A stretch of DNA of 43,776 bases from Muribaculaceae bacterium (GTDB lineage: Bacteria > Bacteroidota > Bacteroidia > Bacteroidales > Muribaculaceae): assembly GCA_029061255.1 (NCBI GenBank), contig JAIDSL010000206.1, positions 1-43,776 of the forward strand, given 5' to 3'. Shown one piece after another: positions 17,290 to 27,300 of this stretch; position 1 is the first letter of the stretch; the number at the start of each line of letters is the position of its first letter. The notes beneath the pieces were generated by a model. That model made no database searches. It was not told where the DNA came from and saw only the letters and a program-made list of their open reading frames with translations. A program made the position numbers and the translations under genes.

Positions 17290-18548
17290 TTCTTACCTCC
17301 TTTCGAGCGGTTCCAGTTGTCGCATCCGATAAGCCAAACGAGAGAAATCTCGGCTTTGGTTGGTCCAAACCAGTTAAGACGATGTGTTGACTGCCAGATG
17401 TAGAAACCATATTTAGGTTCATATTTAAGATATTTACCTCCCATGTAGCCGAAGGCAAGAGAGAAATCAATATTCAGTCGGCGAGTTACCGGGAGTGAAT
17501 AGCCGTATTCCAGGCCTGAAATAAAATTGCATCGATCCCAAAGTGTCCCTCGGGGCACACCTCCCATGATTCCACCTTTACCAAGTTCAAAATCGTAGGT
17601 GATGACTCCTGCAAATAGTCCAAGATGATGCCCGGTAAGGGGCTTTTCATGAGCTTTCTTCCCAAACCACCAACGGGCACCAAGGTTGCCACCGTATGCA
17701 CGCCAATAATAGTGAGTACGGTCGCGGTCCCACCATCCATACATCCAGTCGGCAGTCAGGGATATGTTTTTCCCGACATAGAACTCTGCTCCAATGTTAG
17801 GGAGTAGAAGAGCATCGTATAGCATGTTCGTCTTAAGTGCCATATAGAATGGTCGGCATTGCTTCACGCTTCCTAATGCTATCGGGAGAGGAAGAATCTC
17901 GCCGTCAAGGTCAGCAATGAGCTCTGGAGATTCAAGAGGGAAGGCTGGAATTTTTATGGCAGGGAAAAGCCTTTCATATTCCACGGTGAGTCTTGATGCC
18001 CGAAGATCAGGAAAAAGATTCTCAAGAAGATAATGATAAGAAGTTCCCCCATGGAGCGATTTCAGCTCTGCGAGAGGATGCGCAGGTGGATTGCTGCCGT
18101 TGATTCTTTCAATAAGGGTCAAGACATCCCCTTGGAAAGGCACCTTTCCATCTGCTTCAACTTCTTTCTGTAGGCCTTTCCAGTCACGCCCGATGAAATT
18201 GAAAGACGTGATTGAGTCGGAGAAAAGCCCTTTGCTTCTGAATTCATTGAAGATGGCTTCGGCACGCTTTTCAGAAAGAGTCTTGTTGAACTGGATGGAA
18301 CCTTCTGGAGATGCGGCACCTGTAACCTTCACAGAAACCAAACGGTGTGTTGGACCGTCGTATAGAAGCGAATCTGTTTCGAGTTTTCGGAAAATAGAAT
18401 CAAGAGTGGCTCCGTTGCCGCAAAATGCACGATCTATATGAGTGTCTGAGACACGAAAATGAACCTTGACCGAGTCTTTTTCAGTCTGGGAGAAGGCTGG
18501 AATTGATCCTAAAAATATAAGCAGCAATGTGAAAATCGTGTTTTTCAT
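17286..18548 (-). CDS. OmpA-like / DUF3575 outer-membrane protein (fimbrial locus A)
   Basis: A 420-residue exported protein with a signal peptide ending near PAFSQ (residue 21). Residues about 65-150 look like an OmpA-type peptidoglycan-binding domain: a VTGAASPEG strand, then FNKTLSEKRAEAIFNEF, as in the family's T-D-G...N..LS..RA pattern. Residues about 225-415 match DUF3575, a beta-barrel family with alternating aromatic strands (YVGKNISLTADWMYGWW, GGNLGARWWFG). The order is reversed compared with classical OmpA, where the barrel comes first. First gene of the locus, so it probably provides the outer-membrane platform for the DUF5119 protein and pilin (inference). Confidence 0.85.
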   Translation of the reverse strand: MKNTIFTLLLIFLGSIPAFSQTEKDSVKVHFRVSDTHIDRAFCGNGATLDSIFRKLETDSLLYDGPTHRLVSVKVTGAASPEGSIQFNKTLSEKRAEAIFNEFRSKGLFSDSITSFNFIGRDWKGLQKEVEADGKVPFQGDVLTLIERINGSNPPAHPLAELKSLHGGTSYHYLLENLFPDLRASRLTVEYERLFPAIKIPAFPLESPELIADLDGEILPLPIALGSVKQCRPFYMALKTNMLYDALLLPNIGAEFYVGKNISLTADWMYGWWDRDRTHYYWRAYGGNLGARWWFGKKAHEKPLTGHHLGLFAGVITYDFELGKGGIMGGVPRGTLWDRCNFISGLEYGYSLPVTRRLNIDFSLAFGYMGGKYLKYEPKYGFYIWQSTHRLNWFGPTKAEISLVWLIGCDNWNRSKGGKK

Positions 18549-18658
18549 ATATTCGGAGATTAAGAAAAGGTGTGGAATCGTGGCGGCTAATATGGTCGTC
18601 AGATATGTGTTTGTATGTATAACGAATGGGAGTTAATAAGTGTTTAAAGATGTATAAA

Positions 18659-18699
18659 AATAAAGTGGGAAATGCTCTTTGGGCATTTCCCACTTTATT
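18659..18699 (-). terminator. Strong terminator downstream of the esterase
   Basis: A perfect 17-pair stem: AATAAAGTGGGAAATGC (18659-18675) and GCATTTCCCACTTTATT (18683-18699), loop 7. On the minus strand the stem is followed by T residues. It separates the esterase from the fimbrial operon, which starts at 18548. Confidence 0.88.
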
Positions 18700-18741
18700 T
18701 ATAAGGTAAAGACTCGCGGTGACGCATTCGGAGAATGCTTA

Positions 18742-19659
18742 CTACTTAGAACGCTGTGCGTTGAAAAAGTCGACCATGGCCTTGAACGTGTCGTCATTGA
18801 ATGTCACGGGTCCATGTTCGCCACCTTCAACTGTGATGAAATCGGAAAGTTTACCGGCTTTCTTAAGTTCTTCAGAGAAATTCACACCTTGGCAATATGG
18901 GACAACACTGTCGGAATTGCCATGAATCACGAGCATCGGGACGGTTTTTTCAGAAATGTAGGTGATAGGACTGATTAGAGCCACCATATCCGGACTTTCT
19001 GCCGGAGCTACCCCCATCAAGACAGCTTCCGGAGAATCAGCACCCTTTACGGTCTCACAGTTTTCCATTCTTGCCATGTCTACCGGGCCGAACCAATCTA
19101 CGACTGCATCTACCGAACTGCTTTGATCAAGGTTTCCTCCCACATTGCCTTCTACATCAATGGTGATGTCGCCTGCAGTGCGAGTCTTCATGTCGTTGGT
19201 CACGCCTGCCATAGCAGAAAGATGGCCTCCGGAAGAGAATCCTGTAATTCCGAGGAATGATGTGTCAAGTCCGAATTTGTCAGCATTGGCACGAAGAAAG
19301 CGAATAGCACCCTTGACATCATTGATCTGCGACGGATACTTTGCTTCAGTGCTCGCGCGGTGGTTGATACATGCCACTGCGTAGCCGGCATCGTTTAGTG
19401 GTTTTCCGAGCGACATATATGCAGCATTCTTGAAATTATTGCTGAACCAAGCGCTACCGTAAATCACCACGATAAGAGGGTGCTTCTCTTTCCCATCTTT
19501 TGGAAGATAGATGTCGAGTTTATGCCCCTCAAGATCATCGCCGGCATAGTTTATGTTGGCGAAGTCAGGATTAGTCTCCGGCATCTGGAAGCCGGGTGGC
19601 TGAGCAAGTGCCATGATTGACAGCATCATGCCCAAGATGGAAAGAAATGTCTTTTTCAT
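18742..19659 (-). CDS. Secreted alpha/beta-hydrolase (BD-FAE-like esterase)
   Basis: A 305-residue exported esterase/lipase-like enzyme. I chose the ATG at 19659, which gives the signal peptide MKKTFLSILGMMLSIMALAQ; an upstream in-frame ATG at 19740 would fall within the promoter. The oxyanion and nucleophile regions are visible: the IVVIYGSAWF strand, then GFSSGGH with the catalytic Ser, VHGNSDSVVP with the probable Asp, and GGEHGP with the His. This layout matches bacterial feruloyl or acetyl esterases that deacylate plant glycans. The substrate cannot be fixed from sequence. Confidence 0.88.
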   Translation of the reverse strand: MKKTFLSILGMMLSIMALAQPPGFQMPETNPDFANINYAGDDLEGHKLDIYLPKDGKEKHPLIVVIYGSAWFSNNFKNAAYMSLGKPLNDAGYAVACINHRASTEAKYPSQINDVKGAIRFLRANADKFGLDTSFLGITGFSSGGHLSAMAGVTNDMKTRTAGDITIDVEGNVGGNLDQSSSVDAVVDWFGPVDMARMENCETVKGADSPEAVLMGVAPAESPDMVALISPITYISEKTVPMLVIHGNSDSVVPYCQGVNFSEELKKAGKLSDFITVEGGEHGPVTFNDDTFKAMVDFFNAQRSK

Positions 19660-19710
19660 AAATGTGTTGTGTATGGTATTATGATAGTTTAATGTGTCGT
19701 AATTAAGGTT

Positions 19711-19740
19711 TAAAAGTATATTGCGGTCTTCAACCAACAA
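19711..19740 (-). promoter_or_regulatory. Candidate promoter for the esterase
   Basis: On the minus strand, TTG (19740-19738), 19 bases, then TACTTTTA (19718-19711), a one-mismatch match to the -7 consensus. The spacing supports the start at 19659. Confidence 0.5.
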
Positions 19741-19811
19741 TATAGTCTTTTCACCTACAGTATGACATAATAAGTTAAAAAAGGTTTAAAACCACGTTTT
19801 GAAAAGTTAGG

Positions 19812-19843
19812 TTTGTAAAAATGAGGATAAGTTGTTAACTTTG
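19812..19843 (+). promoter_or_regulatory. Promoter for the ECF sigma operon
   Basis: TTTG (19812-19815), 20 bases, TAACTTTG (19836-19843): a near-perfect housekeeping Bacteroidota promoter. It shows that the operon is also transcribed by the primary sigma factor. It also rules out the in-frame ATG at 19832, which would lie upstream of the transcript start. Confidence 0.8.
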
Positions 19844-19864
19844 CAATCTTATATAATCGAAAGA

Positions 19865-20365
19865 ATGAACGTCAGGGAATTTGAAAGATATTATAAAAAG
19901 CTTTACATGCCGCTTTGCATGTATGCCCTCAGGCTTGTGGAAGAGTCCACGGTCTCGGAGGATGTCGTTCAAGATGCATTCATCAAGGCCTGGCGTTATA
20001 GTGAGGAGGGAGGTGTCATCAGTTCTTTCCCTTCATTCATGTACCGAACAGTGCGCAACGAATGTCTTTTGTTTCTCCGTGGTAAAAAGACTATGGTTGG
20101 TGAGGAGTACATTCCGGAGGTAAGCGAGACAGACATCGATACTTCTGAAAGGGATGCTAAGATATGGCGCGCAATAGGAATGCTGCCCGAAAAATGCAAG
20201 AAAGTGTTTTTGATGAGCAAGCAGAAGGGAATGAGCAATGAGCAAATCGCGGAAGAAATGGGGATAGCAGTGAAGACTGTGAAGAATCAGATGACCAAGG
20301 CGCTCAGTAGGCTTCGGGAAGTACTTAAAGATGGAGAAAAACCTTTTTTCCTTCCTTTTCTATAA
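19865..20365 (+). CDS. ECF-type RNA polymerase sigma factor
   Basis: A 166-residue sigma-70 family protein with only regions 2 and 4. Region 2 covers about residues 4-70 (YYKKLYMPLCMYALRL...SEDVVQDAFIKAW), recognising the -10 element and core polymerase. Region 4 covers about 100-155 (MLPEKCKKVFLMS...MSNEQIAEEMGIAVKTVKNQMTKAL), a helix-turn-helix for -35 recognition. Start chosen from the promoter position. Sigma factors of this type in Bacteroidales control neighbouring TonB receptor genes and are held by membrane anti-sigma proteins, here the next gene. Confidence 0.94.
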   Translation: MNVREFERYYKKLYMPLCMYALRLVEESTVSEDVVQDAFIKAWRYSEEGGVISSFPSFMYRTVRNECLLFLRGKKTMVGEEYIPEVSETDIDTSERDAKIWRAIGMLPEKCKKVFLMSKQKGMSNEQIAEEMGIAVKTVKNQMTKALSRLREVLKDGEKPFFLPFL

Positions 20366-20446
20366 AAAATCTTTTCTTGAATAGGACTATTACGGTTACG
20401 ATGTATCATTATGATGTGACGGCTACCATGTCGTCGCCAGATTGAT

Positions 20447-20896
20447 ATGGATGATAAAGACATAGATTTCATTGCTCAATATTACAGTGACGATGCCTTC
20501 TCGACTGATTCGGGATGGCGGAAGATTAAGTCTGTATTGGGATTAAAGAGAAGGCGTTACGGGATCGCCGCAGCTGTAGCGGCTGTCATAGCTGTCTCGT
20601 CAACTGCCGCTATTATTAGATATGAGCATTCTCGGATGGAATCATCATCGGTAGAATCAGTGAGCGTTGACTCCGGTGTGCCCACTGTCGAGGAAGCAAA
20701 GGTGATTTCATTCGACAATACCAGACTCTCTGAAGCCGTGAAAATCATAGAGGCAGAATACTCTGTGAAGATTGGTAATATTCCAGACAATGCTGACGAC
20801 TATTCACTGACATTGAGGTATGACGGTACACCTACCGAACTTATTGAGGCCATAAACGAAATCCTCGGGCTACAACTTACAATTACCGACAGATGA
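20447..20896 (+). CDS. Miniature anti-sigma factor with DUF4974, lacking FecR domain
   Basis: A 149-residue protein with a short N-terminal cytoplasmic part (about 38 residues, with DIDFIAQYYSDDAF and GWRKIKSVLG), one transmembrane helix (about 39-58) and a periplasmic part. The periplasmic part ends in a DUF4974-like domain (about 88-149: VISFDNTRLSEAVKIIEAEYSVKI... TPTELIEAINEILGLQL). Typical Bacteroidales anti-sigma proteins are about 300-350 residues and have a FecR domain between the helix and DUF4974, which is absent here. The stop overlaps the TonB receptor start by four bases. The anti-sigma role is inferred from position and topology. Confidence 0.75.
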   Translation: MDDKDIDFIAQYYSDDAFSTDSGWRKIKSVLGLKRRRYGIAAAVAAVIAVSSTAAIIRYEHSRMESSSVESVSVDSGVPTVEEAKVISFDNTRLSEAVKIIEAEYSVKIGNIPDNADDYSLTLRYDGTPTELIEAINEILGLQLTITDR

Positions 20897-23316
20897 AAAG
20901 ACTATTGATTATCTTTATCTTGGTTTCAATTTTCCAAGCAGGATTTTGCCAAAAGGTCACTGTCAAGGCTATAGATGTGCCTGCAGAAATCGTCTTCAGG
21001 AACATAATGGATCAAACGGGCAGGAATTTCGTATATTCCTCAGGTATACTCGATGGTATGAAAGTGACAGTGGATGTCAAGGACGTGGTATTAAAGCATG
21101 CGCTTGATCTAATATTCAAGGACACTGACATAAGATATAAGATGAAGGGGAGAAGCATACTCCTGATCAAAAAGCCTTCGGAGAGGAAGAAAAAAGCGAT
21201 CAACCGCGGTGAAGGTAATAAACCTGTTATAAAAGTAGCCGACTCGCTGCCTGAGGTGATGCTTAATGAAGTGCTTGTAGAGTCCAGACTCAACAAGCAT
21301 CCCATGGCATCTTCCGAGATTGGTGCCATGAAGCTTTCAGCGGTAGATGTAGCTAAGATGCCGGTTCTCTTGGGAGAGGAAGATGTGATGAAAACATTTC
21401 AGTTGCAGCCGGGTATTGTTCAGTCTGCTGAGGGAATGGCAGGAGTGAGCGTGCATGGGGGAGACTCCGACCAGAACATGGTGATGCTCGATAACATTCC
21501 TCTCTATAGCAGCGACCATTGCTTAGGAATGTTTTCGGCATTCAATGTCGATGCTATAGGACACATTGATTTCTATAAATCATCGGTTCCGGCGAGATAT
21601 GACGGACGGCTCTCGTCTTATCTTGATGTTCGCACGAAGAATGGCTCAGGTGAGTGCCGAAATGGTTCGGTTCGTCTCGGACTCGCTGCCGGAGCGTTCT
21701 CTATCAACGGACCTATTGGAAAACGTACCACCTACTCAGTAGCTATAAGACGTTCATGGTCGGAATTGCTGACTTTGCCATTGGCCGGGCTGATCAGTCT
21801 CACGAGTGAAGACAGGTATAATATAGGTTGGTCGTTTACTGATCTTACAGGAAAGATCACACATGCATTCAGTGATCGAACTGCCGGTTTTGTGAGTGTA
21901 TATTATGGAGATGACTGGTTTCATGGCTCCAGTTCATTAAAGAATGATTCTTACTGGACCTCGATAACTTCAAATAGTGATAATTATCATCTGAGATGGG
22001 GTAATTTTCTAATCCAGTCAGGAATGACACATAGTTTTACAGAGGAATTGTCGGCGGAGTTCACTGCATCATATACCCGGTTTTTCTCGACGATGAAGCA
22101 GGATATCCGGACAATATACTCATATGGAGAGGATGATATATGTGATTCGCGGCTGAGAGACAGGACATCCAACAGTATTGGCGACCTTATTATAAAGGGT
22201 GATTTCGAGTGGAGACCTCGAGAAAACCATAGGATAGGTTTTGGAGCAGGATATACCTTACATTCCTTTCTGCCCGAAAAGAGTTCGAGAAAATACATTC
22301 AGGAAAAAGAGACAGTCATAGAAATGGACTCTACATGGAGATATATTGCAAACGAAGGAAACGTATATATAGAGGATGACTGGCAGATCAATGAAAAAAT
22401 AAGAATGAACGCCGGCTTACATGCTTCGGTATTCTGTATAGATTCAAAGTCGCATGCCGGAATCAGCCCCCGGCTTTCATTCAGTTACAACCCTGTTTCC
22501 GACATAGCCTTGAAATGTTCCTTTAGTAGATCGACACAGTATGTCCACCGGTTGAGCCAGTCGTACATATCCCTCCCTACAGATCAGTGGGTGCCGATAA
22601 CAGGACAGTTCAAGCCAGAGACTGCAGATAAGATAACGGCGGGAGGATACTGGATGATAGACAACGGCAGATTTTCTGCTTCAATAGAAGGGTACTTCAA
22701 GAAGATGAATAATCTCATTGACTATCGCGATGAATATTATCTCAAACTCCCTATGGAAATGTGGAATTCTGTGCTATGTAGTGGAAAGGGGAGTGCCAAA
22801 GGAGTGGATATAAAATTTGAAAAAAGGTCAGGTGCTGTCACCGGTCATATATCATATTCTCTTGCCTGGGCTGACCGTACGTTTCCCGATAAAAACGGGG
22901 GGAAGACATTCCCTGCCCGATTGGACAATCGGCATACACTCAATATCTACGCCATCTGGGACGTAAGTGCTAAAGTCTGTCTTAACGCGGCTTGGACCGG
23001 ACATTCGGGGAGCAGGTTCACTCTGATGACTCAGGTATGGCAAGGAACGGAAGAGACCGACGGATGGTGGAATCTCGAACAGTCGGCTCTAAAGACAGAA
23101 CTGAACTGCTATCGGCTTCCATTCTATCATCGTCTTGACCTTTCATGCACAGTCAGGAATAAACGGGGATATTGGAATTTTAGCGTTTATAATGCTTATT
23201 GCCATATGAACACCATTGGAATTCGTCGGTCATATGACAGCGAAGGGAATCCTGTATTCCAGAAAATATCATTATTGCCACTCTTACCTTCAGCTTCATA
23301 CACATGGATATTCTAA
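20893..23316 (+). CDS. TonB-dependent receptor with STN signalling domain
   Basis: An 807-residue outer-membrane receptor that imports an unknown ligand using TonB energy and passes the ligand signal to the anti-sigma protein. Residues 1-19 are a signal peptide (GFCQ). Residues about 20-95 form an STN (secretin/TonB N-terminal) domain. A short basic linker (ERKKKAINRGEG) leads to the plug (about 130-250: LLGEEDVMKTFQLQPGIV, VHGGDSDQNMVMLDNIPL), and the beta-barrel then ends in TWIF. The carboxypeptidase-regulatory-like domain common in Bacteroidales receptors is not visible. The final aromatic residue is the standard barrel insertion signal. The 3' end overlaps the DUF4249 gene by 13 bases. 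Confidence 0.92.
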   Translation: MKRLLIIFILVSIFQAGFCQKVTVKAIDVPAEIVFRNIMDQTGRNFVYSSGILDGMKVTVDVKDVVLKHALDLIFKDTDIRYKMKGRSILLIKKPSERKKKAINRGEGNKPVIKVADSLPEVMLNEVLVESRLNKHPMASSEIGAMKLSAVDVAKMPVLLGEEDVMKTFQLQPGIVQSAEGMAGVSVHGGDSDQNMVMLDNIPLYSSDHCLGMFSAFNVDAIGHIDFYKSSVPARYDGRLSSYLDVRTKNGSGECRNGSVRLGLAAGAFSINGPIGKRTTYSVAIRRSWSELLTLPLAGLISLTSEDRYNIGWSFTDLTGKITHAFSDRTAGFVSVYYGDDWFHGSSSLKNDSYWTSITSNSDNYHLRWGNFLIQSGMTHSFTEELSAEFTASYTRFFSTMKQDIRTIYSYGEDDICDSRLRDRTSNSIGDLIIKGDFEWRPRENHRIGFGAGYTLHSFLPEKSSRKYIQEKETVIEMDSTWRYIANEGNVYIEDDWQINEKIRMNAGLHASVFCIDSKSHAGISPRLSFSYNPVSDIALKCSFSRSTQYVHRLSQSYISLPTDQWVPITGQFKPETADKITAGGYWMIDNGRFSASIEGYFKKMNNLIDYRDEYYLKLPMEMWNSVLCSGKGSAKGVDIKFEKRSGAVTGHISYSLAWADRTFPDKNGGKTFPARLDNRHTLNIYAIWDVSAKVCLNAAWTGHSGSRFTLMTQVWQGTEETDGWWNLEQSALKTELNCYRLPFYHRLDLSCTVRNKRGYWNFSVYNAYCHMNTIGIRRSYDSEGNPVFQKISLLPLLPSASYTWIF

Positions 23317-24374
23317 AGAAACTCCTATATTCAGTTGTCCCGATCATAGCCTTGACCGGATGTTACACTGATTTCAATCCGGATCAATATTCCGAATCTG
23401 TAATATGTCTGAATGCTGTGATAACAGCAGGGGAGCCTGTCACTGTCTCAGTTCAGCACACATGGAGATATAACGATAGGGAAGGGCTCGACGACCATGA
23501 AGTGAAGGATGCAATGGTGTCTGTCTATGCTAACGGCGAACTCAAGGAGCCTGAATATCTTGCTCAGGAAGGAGACGAGATCAGGATTGTAGCAGAGAGT
23601 AAAAGCTATGGCACGGCTGAGGCAACAGTCAAAGTGCCTCAATCTATACCTATAGTAAAAGTGGAATTCATTCCATCCTCCGTGCAAGCATGGAACGACA
23701 ATGAGGATGGATTTACTGCCGATATGCGTTTCAATTATGAGATAAAGTTGACAATCTCTGACAATAATCAGGACGCTGATTATTTTAGACTTGCATACAC
23801 TCCCTTTTATTTCGAAGGTGAGGAAGACGATAATCCGGACAATTTAGATTCTGGTGAGGAGTCCATGAATTTTTCCTCCTATTTCTCCTCCGGAAGGCTG
23901 GACTTCAATTCCGACCCTATATTCAGGGAGCACATAGGTATTGTGGAATCTATGCTTGGAGGCTATGAAGATCTCTGGCTATTTTTTACAGACCGTATGT
24001 TTTCCGGTCAAGATTATACTTTGACCTTGAGATTTGACGACGCTTGGTTTAGGGCTGTCGGGCCTGAATATTGTGAGAACCTACTTGACTGCGGAATTAC
24101 TTTCGAACTTTTGTCCATTTCGAGAAGCTATTACGATCGTATGAACTATCTATGGCAAAAAAATTCCGGGATGATAGGAGATTTGGCAGACATAGGCCTT
24201 GCCGATCCTGTCTGGGGATACAGCAATGTTTCCACCGGGGCGGGTATTGTGGTGGCAAGGACTATGATGACTTTCGACTTGAATCTTAAAGATTTTATGA
24301 TCAACGCTCTTGAAGAATCTGAATCGAAACAGGTCCAAGGAGTCCCGAGGGAAGCAGGGGTGAGTCTGCCGTGA
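23304..24374 (+). CDS. DUF4249 lipoprotein, receptor partner
   Basis: A 356-residue surface or periplasmic lipoprotein (lipobox ALTGC, Cys20). The pattern ICLNAVITAGEPVTVSVQHTW...VKDAMVSVYANGE matches DUF4249, a family nearly always encoded directly after TonB receptors of this class and probably involved in ligand capture. The last 24 codons lie antisense to the end of the CE15-GH106 gene. The family's normal end appears to be near the ARTMMTFDL strand, so the tail after that may be dispensable. Confidence 0.85.
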   Translation: MDILKKLLYSVVPIIALTGCYTDFNPDQYSESVICLNAVITAGEPVTVSVQHTWRYNDREGLDDHEVKDAMVSVYANGELKEPEYLAQEGDEIRIVAESKSYGTAEATVKVPQSIPIVKVEFIPSSVQAWNDNEDGFTADMRFNYEIKLTISDNNQDADYFRLAYTPFYFEGEEDDNPDNLDSGEESMNFSSYFSSGRLDFNSDPIFREHIGIVESMLGGYEDLWLFFTDRMFSGQDYTLTLRFDDAWFRAVGPEYCENLLDCGITFELLSISRSYYDRMNYLWQKNSGMIGDLADIGLADPVWGYSNVSTGAGIVVARTMMTFDLNLKDFMINALEESESKQVQGVPREAGVSLP

Positions 24375-27300
24375 AGAACTTGAAGCATCCTACAGTCTTG
24401 CGCCCTTTCGAAGGGCGTTCAGTGCCGTTGCGAAGCCAATCAGGATTTGATGTCAGGTAGCATCCTGCTCTCGGCTTGCCGGGAGCAAAGTCATACACAA
24501 GCGGCTCGCTCCACTCGAGGTCGTCAGGCTCCAGCTCGTCGCCGATCATGCGATTGGGCCAAAGGTTTGTGACCGTTATTTCCAATTGATTCTCTCCGGG
24601 CTTAACTGCATTGGTTATATCGCATTCAAACGGTGTCTTCCACAATATTGGCATTTCGATGCCATTTACTTTAACAGAAGCCATGTCTTTTACTTCTCCC
24701 AGAGAGAGCATCATCCTTTGTCCGGATTCAATCTGTTTCTTAGAGATATTGACCGGTATTGAATATGAAGCGGTGCCGGAAAAGTATTTTACATCATGAT
24801 TCTCGGATTCAGGCCACGAGAAAAGGAGATCGGTAGAGATATCTCCAATTTCAGGGAATGAGATGGTCCATGTGCCTTCCACCGGGATTGTATCGGTAAC
24901 TGTCCATTCCTGTTTTTCAGGAAGAGTGTCAGATACCGGACTAATAATCAGAAAACGTGAACCGAGCGGTTCAATCTCTATTTGCATTGGATTGGAGTGA
25001 GCAATCGAGTATCTCATTTGGGAGTATGGATCATACACCTCGATGCTCCGCCCGTTAGCATCAAATGGAATGATTTCGGAGGCTATGGAGTCTGATTGAT
25101 TGCACAGAAAGATGATATCCGTATCGCCGGCGGTGCGCCGATAAGAGAGGAACTGTTTCATCTTTGGTAGTTGCTCAGGTGCGGGAATACCCTGTTGCAG
25201 CAGAGCCTGGCAACGGGTCATGTATCCGAACAGTTCTTTCGCTCCTCCGGCTTTCCACCATGTCTGGCCCGGTACGAACTGGGTACCCCAGATTCCAAAT
25301 GACATTCCCGGCTCCACGTTAGGCCATGGATTGGCAGCCCCGGCATGAAGCATCATCCGGTTCACTCCTGAGCAGAACGCTTTGTCGCACACTTTCTTTA
25401 TATCTGCCGGGCTGTCGCTCCAGGCTCTGAGAGGCCAGCAGGTGAATGCTTCCGCTATGAGAAGTGGTTTGCCAAACGTTCTCATAGACTTTTCATGCCT
25501 TACGATGTCTTTCCATCCCCATGTAGGAGGATCCTGCCAGAATTCCGTGGCGATGTCGGCACCATCGCTTGCCCTGACTATCTTCTCAAAGTCAATGATT
25601 CCGAACGGTTTCTGACCCCCTGTTCCGTAAGGTTCGATCATCATTTTGACTCCTGCCTCATTTGCAAGCTGAGTCATATAGCCGTAATAGTTTTCAGCTA
25701 CACAGTCCTTTACCACATCTTGCCAGTCTTTGCGGAAATGTGCTGTTTTCTCAGCGTCGTCTATTTCCTTCAGTCTCCCTGTCATATATGGAAGATAGGG
25801 GATGATGTCGTATCCTTTGCGATTTCTGAATTCTTTCGGAAGAGCAGGGCTCCAGGTTTGTCCTCCCGCCTCGTAGCTGTCGATCTCAAAATGAGTGAAA
25901 GTCTTTCCCACGTGTCTACCGGCTGTCTCAATCACCATTGTTGGATATCCTTTCCAAAACTCACTGACAGCCTCGCGACTTAGTTTGTCGCATTCGAGAC
26001 CTCGGCCGGTTTCAGGTGCCTGCGCTTCGTTGGTCTTTCCATTTGTAGTCTGACCTATTCGCAGTATAGATGTGTTTTCCGGAAGCTTAAGTTTTTTTGG
26101 TATATTGAGTTCTCCTTTCTCGGAATCGAAATATTCGGAAAGGTTTATGATCCGGTCGATAGTGGTGACTGAATCAGAAGGTATTGCCATTACTGCCACG
26201 TCTTCATAATAATTCCATTGCGGATCTACTTCAGGATTTGGTAGAAGGATTTTCCTTTCTCCTTTTTTATATGGGGTCTCGGAAAAGACGAGTTTAAGCA
26301 TGGAGTATTCCGGTTTAACCGTAGGGTATGCGCTTGATGACCATCCGGGGCAGTTATGTGTCCCGAAAGTTAGTCCGAGGCGTTCGCATTCGTCGAGGGT
26401 CCATTTGAGAAGATCTTTCCAGTTTTCGTTGCCGATGGCATTATCCGGATTCCCGATACGCATCTGTTGCGGACCGCCAATCTGGAAATTCTGCACTCCG
26501 GCGAGACCGGCTTCTTTGAAAGCCTCAAGATCGCGTGTTATGCCCTCTTTAGTCACCAGTCCATCCATCCATTGCCAGATTATCTGCGGCTTATGCTGCT
26601 GGGATGCCCATGGTGCCCATTTGTGCCAGTCGACGTTTTCGAACATCGGTGCGCGACCTATGTTTGTGTCCATATCTTCGTCGTCAAGGAGGAAGCGGCG
26701 GATGAATGCTGTCACTTCGGGATACTGGCTCAATGGAAGCTGACAGTGGGGGTGACCCCCTTCAATGGAATATCCCATCCTTTCTCCTATTCCGAAAGCG
26801 TTCCAAACCTCCTTTGCTGCTCGACTTGATACGTAGCCTGATTCATCTGCCAGCCATTCATAATCTGTATTGCCGAGAATAAGCAACGCCCTCGGAGCAA
26901 CGAGTGCGGCAAGCTGATGGTGGTCGATAGGGAGACGGTTCACATTGCTGTCAGAAAACTGTTTCATACTTTCGAGAAACCATGCATAATTGGTGTTGTG
27001 AACTCGCTCTACATTTCCAAGAGTTTCGGATACACGCCATGCATTTACTCCGCCTCCACCCGGCTCCTGTGCTATAGTCAGCGTGATACGTTCATCCATT
27101 GCTCCTGCGTAAAGAGCCATCTTTCCGGCAAAAGAGCATCCGGTGACAGCTATATGTCTCATATCGATATTGGCTTTGTCTGCGACTTTTTCAAGTCCAT
27201 CGATAAGTCTGCTGATACCCCAGGGCCATGCTGAATAGGCTCCGATCTCTGTGTTTTCGGGATAGAGACGGTTGATTGGTTCTTCCCCTCGCTTCTGGGT

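Noticed and set aside
25382..27234. Several plus-strand ORFs of 60-160 codons antisense to the CE15-GH106 gene
   Set aside because: They are shadows of a clear long gene; their residues (many Cys, His, Ser and Arg) do not resemble real proteins.
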